Below, in pieces: positions 18,868-27,302 of a stretch of DNA of 64,000 bases (the stretch's first letter is position 1; each line of letters starts with the position of its first letter). The notes under the pieces were generated by a model. It did not search any database, had not been told where the DNA came from, and worked only from the letters and a program-made list of their open reading frames with translations. Origin of the DNA: Variovorax sp. OK212. GTDB lineage: Bacteria; Pseudomonadota; Gammaproteobacteria; Burkholderiales; Burkholderiaceae_C. The DNA is taken from assembly GCF_900112425.1 (NCBI RefSeq), contig NZ_FOLP01000001.1, positions 1,030,082-1,094,081 of the forward strand, given 5' to 3'. Position numbers and translations under genes: made by a program.

Positions 18868-20520
18868 ATGATCAAGAAATTCATCGACAAGCTGCTCGGC
18901 AAGTCCGCCGGCGGCACACAGGGCGCGAGCCGTTTCGGCAAGCGCCAGGAGGTGCCGGCGGAGGTCCACAAGATCGATCCGGCCCTGGTCGACGAACGCG
19001 CGAAGAACGTGGTCACCACGCTGCAGCAGGCCGGCTACGAGGCCTACGTGGTGGGCGGCGCGGTGCGCGACCTGCTGCTGGGGCTGCGCCCCAAGGACTT
19101 CGACGTGGCCACCAACGCCACGCCCGAGCAGGTGAAGTCGCTGTTTCGCCGCGCCTTCATCATCGGGCGGCGCTTTCGCATCGTGCACGTGGTGTACGGG
19201 CGCGGCCGCGAACATGAGGTGATCGAGGTCTCGACCTTCCGCGCCTACATGGACAACACCGCCGCCGAGCAGGTGTCGGGCAACGAGCGCACCAGCAAGG
19301 GTGAACTGGCGAGCATGAAGCACGCCGTGGACGCCAGCGGCCGCGTGCTGCGCGACAACGTCTGGGGCCCGCAGGAAGAAGACGCGGCGCGCCGCGACTT
19401 CACCGTGAACGCCATGTACTACGACCCGGCCAACCAGGTGGTGGTGGACTATCACAACGGCATCAAGGACGCGCAGAAGCTCACGCTGCGCATGATCGGC
19501 GACCCGGCCACGCGCTACCGAGAAGACCCGGTGCGCATCATTCGCGCCATCCGCTTCTCGGCCAAGCTCGCGGCCCTGGGCTTCAAGATGGAAGCCAAGA
19601 CGGCGGCGCCGCTGATCGAGTCGAGCAAGCTGCTGGCCGACGTGCCGCAGAGTCGCCTGTTCGACGAAATGCTCAAGTTGTTGCAGACCGGCCACGCCAT
19701 TGCCACCATCGAGCAGCTCAACAAGCTCGGCCTGGTACGCGGCATCTACCCGCTGCTCGACGTGGTGGTGGAGCGCGCCGACCAGCCTTTCGTGAAGGCC
19801 GCCCTGCAGGACACCGACCGCCGTGTGGGCGAAGGCAAGCCCGTGGCGCCCAGCTTCCTGCTGGCCTGCGTGCTGTGGGCCGACGTGCGCGACGGCTGGG
19901 CCCAGCGCCAGGAAGGCCGCCACGGCCAGCGCGCGCAGCCACCGTTCCCGGCGCTGCAGGACGCCATCGACGACGTGTTCAATTCGCGCATCGGCGACGT
20001 GTCGGGCCGCGGCAAGCTGGCCGCCGACATGCGCGAGATCTGGATGATGCAGCCGCGCTTCGACAAGCGCACCGGCTCCACGCCCTACAGCCTGGTCGAG
20101 CAGGCGCGCTTTCGTGCCGCCTTCGACTTCATGCGCCTGCGCGCCGACGTGGGCGAGGTGGGCGAGGCGATTGCCGAGTGGTGGCAGGAATTCAGCACCG
20201 CCGACGACGTGCGCCGCCAGGACCTGCTGGAGCAGGTGCGCGAAGAGCAGAAGGTGCGCCAGCGTGTGCGCGTGCGCGAGACGGCGCCGCCGCCCAAGGC
20301 CCCCGCCAAGCCGCGCGGCGAACCGGCCATGCGCCTGCATGACGCCGACGCCAGCGCCAACTCCGAGACCGAGCAGGACGACGAGCTGGAAGTCGAAGCC
20401 GGCGCCGTGCCGCCCGATGGCGAAGCCGTGCCGCGCAAGCGCCGGCGCCGCCGCAAGCCGCGTCCCGCGGGAGGTGGCAGTGGCGGTGGTGAGGGCGGCG
20501 GGAGCGCCGAAGGCGCATGA
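18868..20520 (+). CDS. pcnB: Poly(A) polymerase I
   Basis: Adds 3' poly(A) tails to RNA, promoting decay. 550 residues with the class-II nucleotidyltransferase signature AYVVGGAVRDLLLGLRPKDF at about residue 55, RRDFTVNAMYYDP and YREDPVRIIRAIRFSAKLA. The last 110 residues are low-complexity and basic/acidic (PPPKAPAKPRGE, RKRRRRRKPRPAGG), typical of beta-proteobacterial PcnB. The nearest alternative, a CCA-adding enzyme, is less likely with this tail. The stop overlaps the folK start (ATGA). Confidence 0.95.
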   Translation: MIKKFIDKLLGKSAGGTQGASRFGKRQEVPAEVHKIDPALVDERAKNVVTTLQQAGYEAYVVGGAVRDLLLGLRPKDFDVATNATPEQVKSLFRRAFIIGRRFRIVHVVYGRGREHEVIEVSTFRAYMDNTAAEQVSGNERTSKGELASMKHAVDASGRVLRDNVWGPQEEDAARRDFTVNAMYYDPANQVVVDYHNGIKDAQKLTLRMIGDPATRYREDPVRIIRAIRFSAKLAALGFKMEAKTAAPLIESSKLLADVPQSRLFDEMLKLLQTGHAIATIEQLNKLGLVRGIYPLLDVVVERADQPFVKAALQDTDRRVGEGKPVAPSFLLACVLWADVRDGWAQRQEGRHGQRAQPPFPALQDAIDDVFNSRIGDVSGRGKLAADMREIWMMQPRFDKRTGSTPYSLVEQARFRAAFDFMRLRADVGEVGEAIAEWWQEFSTADDVRRQDLLEQVREEQKVRQRVRVRETAPPPKAPAKPRGEPAMRLHDADASANSETEQDDELEVEAGAVPPDGEAVPRKRRRRRKPRPAGGGSGGGEGGGSAEGA

Positions 20521-21242
20521 GCGCGTCCGACAAGCCGAAGGACGGCAAGAAAAGCATCGCCCCCCAGGGGAAACCGTCGCGTGAAGCAGCCGGCAAGCCG
20601 GCGGGCGCACGGCCTGCGGGTGCGAAGTCCGCGGGCGCCAAGCCTGCAGGAATCAAGCCCGCAGGAGCTAAACCCGCAGGACTTAAACCTGCGGGTGCCA
20701 AGCCCGCGGGTGCCCGGGGCGCGCCGCCTGCGCGCCGCGCGCCCAGCCGGGGCCCCAGCCGCGTGCGCGAGGACTATCCGACCGTGCAGGCCTTCGTCGC
20801 CATCGGCGCCAACCTCGGCGACGCCGAAGCGGCCGTCAAGGCGGCCATGGACGCGCTGGGCGCATTGCAGCGCACGCAGGTCACGGCCCGCTCGTCGCTC
20901 TATCGCAGCGCGCCGGTCGATGCCACCGGCCCCGATTTCATCAATGCCGTGGTGGCCCTGCGCACCGGCCTGGACGCCGAGCAGCTGCTCATCGCCATGC
21001 AGCGCCTGGAGACGCAGGCCGGCCGCGAGCGGCCGTTCCCCAATGCGCCGCGCACGCTCGATCTCGACTTGCTGATGCACGGCAACTCGGTGATCGACAC
21101 GCCCACGCTGACCCTGCCGCACCCGCGCATGCGCGAGCGCGCCTTCGTGCTCAAGCCGCTGGCCGAGATCGCACCCGACAAGGTGCCGCGCGTGGCGCTG
21201 TCGCGCGTGTCGGGCCAGGTCATCGAACGCATCCGGAACTGA
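20517..21242 (+). CDS. folK: HPPK (folate pyrophosphokinase) with a repetitive N-terminal extension
   Basis: Transfers pyrophosphate to 6-hydroxymethyl-dihydropterin in folate synthesis. The HPPK core starts at about residue 90 (FVAIGANLGDAEAAV) and includes SLYRSAPVDATGPDFINAV, RPFPNAPRTLDLDLLMHG and LPHPRMRERAFVLKPLAEI, all expected. The first 88 residues are not part of HPPK: residues 26-67 hold eight PAG(A/I/L)K-like pentapeptides. The ATG overlaps the pcnB stop, and no alternative start lies nearer the core, so the extension is probably translated. Total length 241 against the usual 160-180. Confidence 0.93.
   Translation: MSASDKPKDGKKSIAPQGKPSREAAGKPAGARPAGAKSAGAKPAGIKPAGAKPAGLKPAGAKPAGARGAPPARRAPSRGPSRVREDYPTVQAFVAIGANLGDAEAAVKAAMDALGALQRTQVTARSSLYRSAPVDATGPDFINAVVALRTGLDAEQLLIAMQRLETQAGRERPFPNAPRTLDLDLLMHGNSVIDTPTLTLPHPRMRERAFVLKPLAEIAPDKVPRVALSRVSGQVIERIRN
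20592..20717 (+). repeat. 15-bp tandem repeats encoding PAGAK pentapeptides in folK
   Basis: Eight 15-bp units, each with a CCNGC(A/G)GG core (GCTGCAG/GCGGG variants), encode x-K-P-A-G with x = A, R, I or L. The third base varies between copies, so the peptide rather than the DNA appears conserved. Confidence 0.8.
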
Positions 21243-21331
21243 GCGCCGTCGACGATCGGCCGCACGGCGGGAACCCCGCCGGCGCGGTGCGGGTTCGCCC
21301 TCCCATTACACTTGTGCGGTTTTTCACGACC

Positions 21332-21349
21332 CTGTCACACGCCTGTGGC
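21332..21349 (+). promoter_or_regulatory. Pho-box-like direct repeat upstream of the DUF47-PiT operon
   Basis: CTGTCAC (21332-21338) and CTGTGGC (21343-21349) are 7-bp direct repeats with a 4-bp spacer, the 11-bp period of PhoB sites. The same bases can form a hairpin (CCTGTCACA / TGTGGCAGG), so the reading is ambiguous. It lies 32 bp before the DUF47 start codon. Confidence 0.5.
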
Positions 21350-21380
21350 AGGGCGAGACCCGAGATTCCAGGAGAGCGCC

Positions 21381-22025
21381 ATGTTCGGCAAGCTGCTGCC
21401 CCGCGAGGGGAATTTTTTTGAGATGTTCAACCAGCACGCCGAGCGCATCGTCGAGGCGGCGCGCGCGTTCGAGCAACTGGTGGCCAACTACAGCGACGTG
21501 CACCTGCGCGAGCAGTACAACCGCGACGTCGACAACGCCGAGCGCGCGGCCGACCGCGTGACGCACGACGTCAACCGGCTGATCCACAAAACCTTCATCA
21601 CGCCCATCGACCGCGAGCAGATCCACAAGCTCATCAACACGATGGACGACGTGGCCGACCTGATCCAGGACTCGGCCGAGACCATGGCGCTGTACGACGT
21701 GCGCCACATGACCGACGAGATCGTGCGCCTCACGGCCCTGAGCGTGAAGTGCTGCGACCGCCTGAAGGACGCCGTGAAGTTCCTCGGCAAGATCGCCGAC
21801 CCGGCCGTGGCCGAGGCCACGCTGAAGACCTGCGAGGAAATCGACCGCCTCGAGTCGGACGCCGACCGCGTGATGCGCAGCGCCATGAGCAAGCTGTTCC
21901 GCGAGGAGCCCGACGTGCGCGAGGTGATCAAGCTCAAGGCGATCTACGAGTTGCTCGAGACGATCACCGACAAGTGCGAGGACGTGGCCAACGTGATCGA
22001 GGGCATCGTCCTCGAGAATTCCTGA
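21381..22025 (+). CDS. DUF47/PhoU-like phosphate transport regulator
   Basis: A 214-residue all-helical protein of the DUF47 (PhoU-like) family, starting MFGKLLPREGNFFEMFNQHAE and continuing with RAADRVTHDVNRLIHKTFITPID and the E/D-rich metal-binding helices. It is thought to regulate the PiT transporter encoded next to it. The AGGAGA ribosome binding site before 21381 decides the start; the longer frame to 21312 lies in the promoter region. It is cotranscribed with pit, 14 bp apart. Confidence 0.93.
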   Translation: MFGKLLPREGNFFEMFNQHAERIVEAARAFEQLVANYSDVHLREQYNRDVDNAERAADRVTHDVNRLIHKTFITPIDREQIHKLINTMDDVADLIQDSAETMALYDVRHMTDEIVRLTALSVKCCDRLKDAVKFLGKIADPAVAEATLKTCEEIDRLESDADRVMRSAMSKLFREEPDVREVIKLKAIYELLETITDKCEDVANVIEGIVLENS

Positions 22026-22039
22026 GCGGGTAGCGACCG

Positions 22040-23050
22040 ATGGCAACGGTACAGGTCGCCCTCTGGGTGGTGGTGGTGCTGGTCGCGCTGGCGATCCTGT
22101 TCGACTTCATGAACGGGTTCCACGACGCCGCCAATTCGATTGCGACGGTGGTCTCCACCGGGGTGCTCAAGCCCGGGCAGGCCGTGGTGTTCGCGGCCTT
22201 CTTCAACCTGGTCGCGATCTTCATCTTCCACCTGAGCGTGGCCGCCACCGTGGGCAAGGGCATCGCCCAGCCCGGGGTGGTCGACGTGCACGTGGTGTTC
22301 GGCGCGCTGGTGGGTGCCATCAGCTGGAACCTGGTCACCTGGTACTACGGCATTCCGAGCAGCTCGTCGCACGCGCTGATCGGCGGCATCGTGGGCGCGG
22401 TGATCTCCAAGACCGGCACCGCCGGCCTCGTGGCTTCCGGCATCTGGAAGACGGTGGCGTTCATCTTCGTGTCGCCGCTGCTGGGCTTCCTGCTGGGCTC
22501 GATGATGATGGTCGTGGTGGCCTGGGGCTTCCGGCGCGCCACGCCGTCGCGCGTGGACCGCTGGTTCCGCCGGCTGCAGCTGGTGTCCGCGGGCGCGTAC
22601 AGCCTGGGCCACGGCGGTAACGACGCACAGAAGACCATCGGCATCATCTGGATGCTGCTGATCGCCACCGGCTACGCCTCGGCCAGCGACGCGAACCCGC
22701 CGACCTGGACCATCGTGAGCTGCTACGCCGCGATTGCGCTGGGCACCATGTTCGGCGGCTGGCGCATCGTGAAGACGATGGGCCAGAAGATCACCAAGCT
22801 CAAGCCCGTGGGCGGCTTCTGCGCCGAGACGGGCGGGGCGCTGACGCTGTTCCTGGCCACCGCGCTGGGCATTCCGGTGTCGACCACCCACACCATCACC
22901 GGCGCCATCGTCGGCGTGGGCTCCACGCAGCGCGCGAGCGCGGTGCGCTGGGGCGTGGCGGGCAACATCGTGTGGGCCTGGATCTTCACGATCCCGGCCT
23001 CGGCTTTCGTGGCGGCGATTGCCTACTGGATCAGCCTGCAGGTCTTCTAA
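22040..23050 (+). CDS. pit: PiT-family inorganic phosphate transporter
   Basis: A low-affinity phosphate:cation symporter, 336 residues with about ten membrane helices. The two PHO4 signature repeats are visible: DFMNGFHDAANSIATVVSTG near residue 25 and the C-terminal half GGNDAQKTIGIIWM with PVSTTHTITGAIVGVG. It is on the short side for a PiT protein, as is usual for the DUF47-linked type. It runs convergently toward a TM2-domain gene; a GATCGGGGCCGATC dyad lies in the 43-bp gap, without a T run. Confidence 0.94.
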   Translation: MATVQVALWVVVVLVALAILFDFMNGFHDAANSIATVVSTGVLKPGQAVVFAAFFNLVAIFIFHLSVAATVGKGIAQPGVVDVHVVFGALVGAISWNLVTWYYGIPSSSSHALIGGIVGAVISKTGTAGLVASGIWKTVAFIFVSPLLGFLLGSMMMVVVAWGFRRATPSRVDRWFRRLQLVSAGAYSLGHGGNDAQKTIGIIWMLLIATGYASASDANPPTWTIVSCYAAIALGTMFGGWRIVKTMGQKITKLKPVGGFCAETGGALTLFLATALGIPVSTTHTITGAIVGVGSTQRASAVRWGVAGNIVWAWIFTIPASAFVAAIAYWISLQVF

Positions 23051-23093
23051 AGACCTTCGCCGGTGCTGATCGGGGCCGATCGCGGCCCATCCG

Positions 23094-23540
23094 CTACTGC
23101 GAAATCTTCCGGCCCTCTTCGATCTGGTGCTCGAAGTAGCGCTGGAAGCTGAACACGATGCTGGCCATCAGGATCGTGCTGCCGAAGAACAGGGCCAGCA
23201 CCACCGCGCCGATGGTGAACCAGTTCGTCTGGCCGGGCGCCGCGTCTTCCGGCGCGCTCGTGTTGAAGCGGGCATTCCATTTCTCGGGCGTCATCAGCCC
23301 GTAGACGATGGCCATCAAGGCGCAGCCTGCGATGGTGAAGCCCAGCAGCGGAATCAGCGCCCAGCTCAGGCCGTCGTCCACGCCGTACATGCGCACGCGC
23401 TCGATGCCGTAGACGCCCAGCGCCGTCGGAATCGGCAGCAGCCAGCCGAGCCAGTCGCCCATGCCTCGCAGGTAGAAGCGGTGCAGGCCGAGCGGGCCGC
23501 CCAGGAAGGAGAGCCAGGCGGCGGTGGTCTTGTTTTTCAT
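23094..23540 (-). CDS. TM2-domain membrane protein
   Basis: A 148-residue protein whose N-terminus matches the TM2 domain (AAWLSFLGGPLGLHRFYL, then GDWLGWLLPIPTALGVYGIERV), followed by three more hydrophobic segments (LIPLLGFTIAGCALMAIVYG; WFTIGAVVLALFFGSTILM) and a charged tail. Function unknown. The ATG at 23540 (MKNKTTAAW) puts the TM2 motif in its usual place; the frame to 23561 adds seven residues. Confidence 0.85.
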   Translation of the reverse strand: MKNKTTAAWLSFLGGPLGLHRFYLRGMGDWLGWLLPIPTALGVYGIERVRMYGVDDGLSWALIPLLGFTIAGCALMAIVYGLMTPEKWNARFNTSAPEDAAPGQTNWFTIGAVVLALFFGSTILMASIVFSFQRYFEHQIEEGRKISQ

Positions 23541-23577
23541 TCGGGAATCAGTCGGTGCCATTCGGCGTCATTCGGCT

Positions 23578-24102
23578 TCATTCGGGTTTGGTGGTGCTGC
23601 CTTCGCCGAGCATCTTTTCCATCAGCACGACGTCGCGCCATTCGCCGAACTTCCAGCCGCAGTCTTTCAGCACGCCCACGTGCGTGAAGCCCTGGCTGCG
23701 GTGCACGCCGACGGAGCCGGCGTTGGCCGAGTCGCCGATCACCGCGATCAGCTTGCGCACGCCCACCGCTTCGGCGGCCTGCGACAGCGCTGCCAGCAGC
23801 TTGGCGCCCAGACCCTTGCCGCGCGCTGACTCCGACATGTAGATCGAGTCCTCGGCCGAAAAACGGTAGGCCGGGCGCGGCTTGAACCAGTTGCAGTAGG
23901 CAAAACCCAACACTTCGCCATTTTCTTCGGCCACGAAATACGGCAGATTTTTGGCCAGTACGTCGGCGCGGCGGGCGGCCATGTCGGTGGGGGAAGGAGG
24001 CTCCGTTTCGAAGGTGCCGGTGCCGTGCAGCACGTGGTGGGCGTAGATGGCGGTGATGGCTGCAACGTCTTCGTCGCGACTGGGGCGCAGGGTGAGGGGC
24101 AT
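23578..24102 (-). CDS. GNAT-family N-acetyltransferase
   Basis: A 174-residue acetyltransferase of the phosphinothricin/methionine-derivative type: MPLTLRPSRDEDVAAITAIYAHHV at the start, PRPAYRFSAEDSIYM and the acetyl-CoA-binding RGKGLGAKLL. Such enzymes acetylate phosphinothricin-like or methionine-sulfoximine-like amines; the natural substrate here is unknown. The ATG at 24102 is the only start that fits the family. It diverges from rpsP. Confidence 0.88.
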   Translation of the reverse strand: MPLTLRPSRDEDVAAITAIYAHHVLHGTGTFETEPPSPTDMAARRADVLAKNLPYFVAEENGEVLGFAYCNWFKPRPAYRFSAEDSIYMSESARGKGLGAKLLAALSQAAEAVGVRKLIAVIGDSANAGSVGVHRSQGFTHVGVLKDCGWKFGEWRDVVLMEKMLGEGSTTKPE

Positions 24103-24156
24103 GCGGATGAAAGCAGGTGGCGCGAGGCCGAAATTCGGAGGAAACGCTTGTCGGGC

Positions 24157-24162
24157 TATAAT
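24157..24162 (+). promoter_or_regulatory. -10 element of the rpsP operon
   Basis: A perfect TATAAT lies about 120 bp before rpsP. A weak TTCGGA at 24134-24139 is placed 17 bp upstream. The long leader to 24282 may hold ribosomal-protein control, but I see no defined structure. Confidence 0.55.
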
Positions 24163-24282
24163 CGCGGGCTTTTCAGCGTGTCGCTGGCCGGGTGGCCATG
24201 TCGCGTGTCTCGACGCTGGAAGAACATTGTGAGCGGGCCTCTTCTTCATCCATAAGGCCTGCTGACCACCCAAGGATAAATC

Positions 24283-24546
24283 ATGGTCGTCATTCGACTC
24301 TCCCGCGGCGGCTCCAAAGGCCGTCCGTTCTTCAACATCGTCGTGTCGGACAAGCGCGTTCGCCGCGATGGCCGTTTCATCGAGCGCCTGGGTTTCTACA
24401 ACCCGACCGCCAAGGAAAACGAAGAAAGCATCCGTATCGCCCAGGACCGCCTGGCGTACTGGAAGAGCGTCGGCGCACAAGCTTCGCCCACCGTTCTGCG
24501 CATCATCAAGCAAGCTGCTTCGGCAGCTCCCAAGGCGGCGGCTTAA
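24283..24546 (+). CDS. rpsP: 30S ribosomal protein S16
   Basis: The 87-residue S16 begins [25 protein letters not shown] and continues with [14 protein letters not shown], all conserved. It is part of the small subunit. First gene of rpsP-rimM-trmD-rplS, an order conserved across proteobacteria. A short Ala/Lys tail (SAAPKAAA) ends the protein. Confidence 0.97.
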   Translation: MVVIRLSRGGSKGRPFFNIVVSDKRVRRDGRFIERLGFYNPTAKENEESIRIAQDRLAYWKSVGAQASPTVLRIIKQAASAAPKAAA

Positions 24547-24561
24547 GCCGGCCGCACGGCG

Positions 24562-25116
24562 ATGTTGCCTGCCCTCGAAACCGCCGAATTGCCGGCGGAC
24601 GCGATTGAAGTAGGGCGCATCGCCGATGCCTGGGGCATCAAGGGCTGGTTCAAGGTCCTGCCCCACAGCGCCCAACCCGAGGCGCTCTTTTCTTCCAAGC
24701 GTTGGTTCCTGCAGGCTCCCGGAGCCTCGGCAAGCAGCGCTTTCAGGCTCGCGATCCGCGAAGCCAAAGAACATTCCGACTGCATCGTCGCCACGTCCGA
24801 CGACGTGCCCGATCGCAATGCGGCCGAAGCATTGCGCGGCGCGCGCGTGTTCGTGCCGCGCTCGAGCTTCCCCACGGCCGGCGACGACGAGTACTACTGG
24901 GTCGACCTGATCGGCCTGTCGGTGGTCAACCGCGAAGGCGTCGTGCTCGGCGCGGTGCGCGAGCTGCTCGCCACCGGCCCGCAGACCACGCTGGTGCTCA
25001 CTGCCGAGCAAGACGGCAAGGCCATCGAGCGCATGGTGCCTTTCGTCTCGGTCTTCGTCGACAAGGTCGACCTGCCCGGCCGCCTGATCACGGTCGACTG
25101 GCAACCCGAATACTGA
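24562..25116 (+). CDS. rimM: Ribosome maturation factor RimM
   Basis: A 184-residue factor for 30S maturation that binds S19. The N-terminal barrel is seen as [20 protein letters not shown] and the PRC-barrel part as [20 protein letters not shown], ending [20 protein letters not shown]. It lies 15 bp after rpsP and 16 bp before trmD. Confidence 0.95.
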   Translation: MLPALETAELPADAIEVGRIADAWGIKGWFKVLPHSAQPEALFSSKRWFLQAPGASASSAFRLAIREAKEHSDCIVATSDDVPDRNAAEALRGARVFVPRSSFPTAGDDEYYWVDLIGLSVVNREGVVLGAVRELLATGPQTTLVLTAEQDGKAIERMVPFVSVFVDKVDLPGRLITVDWQPEY

Positions 25117-25132
25117 CCGGCGACCGCGCGGC

Positions 25133-25879
25133 ATGCGCTTCGACGTTCTCACGCTGTTTCCCGAGCTGTTCGCGCCTTTCATGGCCAGCGGCGTGACGCG
25201 CCGTGCCTACGAATCGAAGCAGGTCGAGGTCGTGCTGTGGAATCCGCGCGACTTTGCGCAGGGCAACTACAAGCGCGTGGACGACCGGCCGTTCGGCGGC
25301 GGGCCCGGCATGGTCATGATGGCCGAGCCCTTGTCCGACTGCCTCGATGCGGCGCTCGCGGCACGCGGCTCGCAGGCGCCCGTCGTGTTGTTCTCGCCCA
25401 TCGGCGAGGCGCTGCGGCACGAGGCGGTCGAACGCTGGTCGGCCAGCGAAGGCGCGGTGCTGGTCTGCGGCCGCTATGAAGGCATCGACCAGCGTTTCAT
25501 CGACACCCGCGTTACCCACCAGATCAGCCTCGGCGACTTCGTGCTGTCCGGTGGCGAAATCGCGGCCATGGCGCTGCTCGACGCCGTGGCGCGCCTGCAG
25601 CCCGGCGTGCTCGGCGACGAGGCCAGCCACGTGCAGGACAGCTTCAATCCTGCGCTGGACGGCCTGCTCGACTGCCCGCACTACACGCGGCCCGAGCAGT
25701 GGAACGGGCAGGGCGTGCCGGCGCCGCTGCTCTCGGGCCACCATGCGCAGATCGAGCGCTGGCGGCGCGACCAGCGCCTGGCCATCTCGGCCGCGCGGCG
25801 GCCGGAACTGATCGACGCAGCCCGTGCAGCGGGCCGTCTTGGCAAGGCCGATGAGGCCGCGCTGAAAAAAAAGCTATAA
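25133..25879 (+). CDS. trmD: tRNA (guanine-37-N1) methyltransferase
   Basis: Methylates G37 of tRNAs using SAM. 248 residues, normal. The knotted SPOUT core is seen as [37 protein letters not shown] and [19 protein letters not shown]. The last codons AAA AAG CTA TAA overlap a TATAAT hexamer that is probably the -10 of rplS. Confidence 0.97.
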   Translation: MRFDVLTLFPELFAPFMASGVTRRAYESKQVEVVLWNPRDFAQGNYKRVDDRPFGGGPGMVMMAEPLSDCLDAALAARGSQAPVVLFSPIGEALRHEAVERWSASEGAVLVCGRYEGIDQRFIDTRVTHQISLGDFVLSGGEIAAMALLDAVARLQPGVLGDEASHVQDSFNPALDGLLDCPHYTRPEQWNGQGVPAPLLSGHHAQIERWRRDQRLAISAARRPELIDAARAAGRLGKADEAALKKKL

Positions 25880-25880
25880 T
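25875..25880 (+). promoter_or_regulatory. -10-like TATAAT overlapping the trmD stop
   Basis: A perfect TATAAT spans the trmD stop codon (TAA at 25877-25879), 110 bp before rplS. No good -35 is seen at 16-18 bp, so an extended or weak promoter is likely. It would allow rplS to be made in excess of the trmD mRNA. Confidence 0.45.
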
Positions 25881-25989
25881 CGGCGGTTCCCCGATCCTCT
25901 GCCCGGCCGCGCCGGTCTCTTCAGCGATCCGTCGTTGAAAGCCCAAGGCGCCTTTTGTGTAGCCCGACACGATCGACTATCAGGAAATC

Positions 25990-26367
25990 ATGAACCTCAT
26001 CCAGACCCTCGAGCAGGAAGAAATTTCCCGCCTCGGCAAGACCATTCCCGATTTCATGCCTGGTGACACGGTCATCGTCAGCGTGAACGTCGTCGAAGGC
26101 ACCCGCAAGCGCGTGCAGGCCTACGAAGGCGTCGTGATCGCCAAGCGCAACCGTGGCCTCAACAGCGGCTTCACCGTGCGCAAGATCTCCAGCGGCGAAG
26201 GCGTGGAACGTACGTTCCAGACCTACAGCCCGCTGATCGCCGGCATCGAAGTCAAGCGCCGTGGCGATGTGCGTCGCGCCAAGCTGTACTACCTGCGTGA
26301 ACGCAGCGGCCGCTCGGCACGTATCAAGGAAAAGCTGCCGAGCAAGTCGACGGCTGCTGCCAAGTAA
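25990..26367 (+). CDS. rplS: 50S ribosomal protein L19
   Basis: 125 residues beginning [26 protein letters not shown], then [20 protein letters not shown] and [19 protein letters not shown]19 sits at the subunit interface. It has its own leader of 110 bp and ends before a hairpin terminator, so it closes the rpsP operon. Confidence 0.97.
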   Translation: MNLIQTLEQEEISRLGKTIPDFMPGDTVIVSVNVVEGTRKRVQAYEGVVIAKRNRGLNSGFTVRKISSGEGVERTFQTYSPLIAGIEVKRRGDVRRAKLYYLRERSGRSARIKEKLPSKSTAAAK

Positions 26368-26384
26368 GCAGTCCTGTCGTGCAC

Positions 26385-26411
26385 AAAAAGCCGCCGCTCT
26401 GGCGGCTTTTT
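26385..26411 (+). terminator. Terminator of the rpsP-rplS operon
   Basis: An 11-bp stem AAAAAGCCGCC / GGCGGCTTTTT with a 5-nt loop, 18 bp after the rplS stop. Confidence 0.9.
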
Positions 26412-26530
26412 GCATTGGCGCTGCGCACGGCACCGAACGCCAAAAGACAGCGCCGCATTTTTACGCTCTACTCCCTACCTGTCCCGCCCGCGGGCCGCTT
26501 CCTCTCTTGACCCACACCGCCGCCGCCGCC

Positions 26531-27250
26531 ATGCAACCCGTTCCCGTCGAACCCGTCAATGCCGTGGTGCCGCCCACGCTGCTGCAGTTCGACCCGCGCG
26601 AGGCGCCGTTCGTGGACGGCAGCGACGGCTTGCCCGCGGTAGCGGCCGACCAGCTGACGGCGCAGGCCCTGCGCGCACGATTCGCCACGCCGCCGGCGTG
26701 GACCCCCGAGCTGCGCCGCGAGCCCAACATGGTCGACCGCCCGCCCGCGCTGGCCGCCGTGCTGGTGCCGATCGTGCAACGCCCGCAGGGTGCGACCGTG
26801 CTGCTGACCGAGCGCACCACGCACCTGTCGAACCACTCGGGGCAGGTCGCGTTTCCGGGCGGCCGTGTCGATCCGGAAGACGCCAACATCGCCGCGGCCG
26901 CACTGCGCGAGGCGTGGGAGGAGGTCGGTCTTTCGGCGCAGTACATCGAAGTGCTGGGCAGCCTTCCGACCTACACCACGGTGACTTCGTTCATCGTGAC
27001 GCCGGTGGTCGCGCTGGTGCAGCCCGACTTCGAGCTCACCATCAATCCCTATGAGGTGGCCGAGGCCTTCGAGGTGCCGCTGGCCTGGCTCATGGACCCC
27101 GCCAACCACCGCCGCCATTCCGTGAGCGCGGTCGACGGCCGCCGGCGCGAGTGGTATTCGATGCCCTACCAGGACGGGCCCGACGAACGCTTCGTCTGGG
27201 GCGCGACGGCCGGCATGCTGCGCAATCTCTACCGCTTCCTCGCCGCCTGA
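26531..27250 (+). CDS. Nudix hydrolase, CoA-pyrophosphatase type
   Basis: A 239-residue Nudix protein. The Nudix box spans the residues around GGRVDPED...REAWEEVGL (G-x5-E-x7-REAxEExG), preceded by HSGQVAFPGG, a feature of the NudL/CoA-pyrophosphatase group that splits CoA into phosphopantetheine and ADP. The N-terminal 90 residues are less conserved. I chose the ATG at 26531; the frame runs back through the terminator to 26261 without meaning. Confidence 0.88.
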   Translation: MQPVPVEPVNAVVPPTLLQFDPREAPFVDGSDGLPAVAADQLTAQALRARFATPPAWTPELRREPNMVDRPPALAAVLVPIVQRPQGATVLLTERTTHLSNHSGQVAFPGGRVDPEDANIAAAALREAWEEVGLSAQYIEVLGSLPTYTTVTSFIVTPVVALVQPDFELTINPYEVAEAFEVPLAWLMDPANHRRHSVSAVDGRRREWYSMPYQDGPDERFVWGATAGMLRNLYRFLAA

Positions 27251-27302
27251 GTCTCTTGCGAACGGCGCCTGAACCTTCAAGCGCTCTCGCTATCATCGAA
27301 GG

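Noticed and set aside
18115..20610. An 831-codon minus-strand open frame opposite hda and pcnB
   Set aside because: No recognisable domain; Hda and PcnB motifs are on the plus strand.
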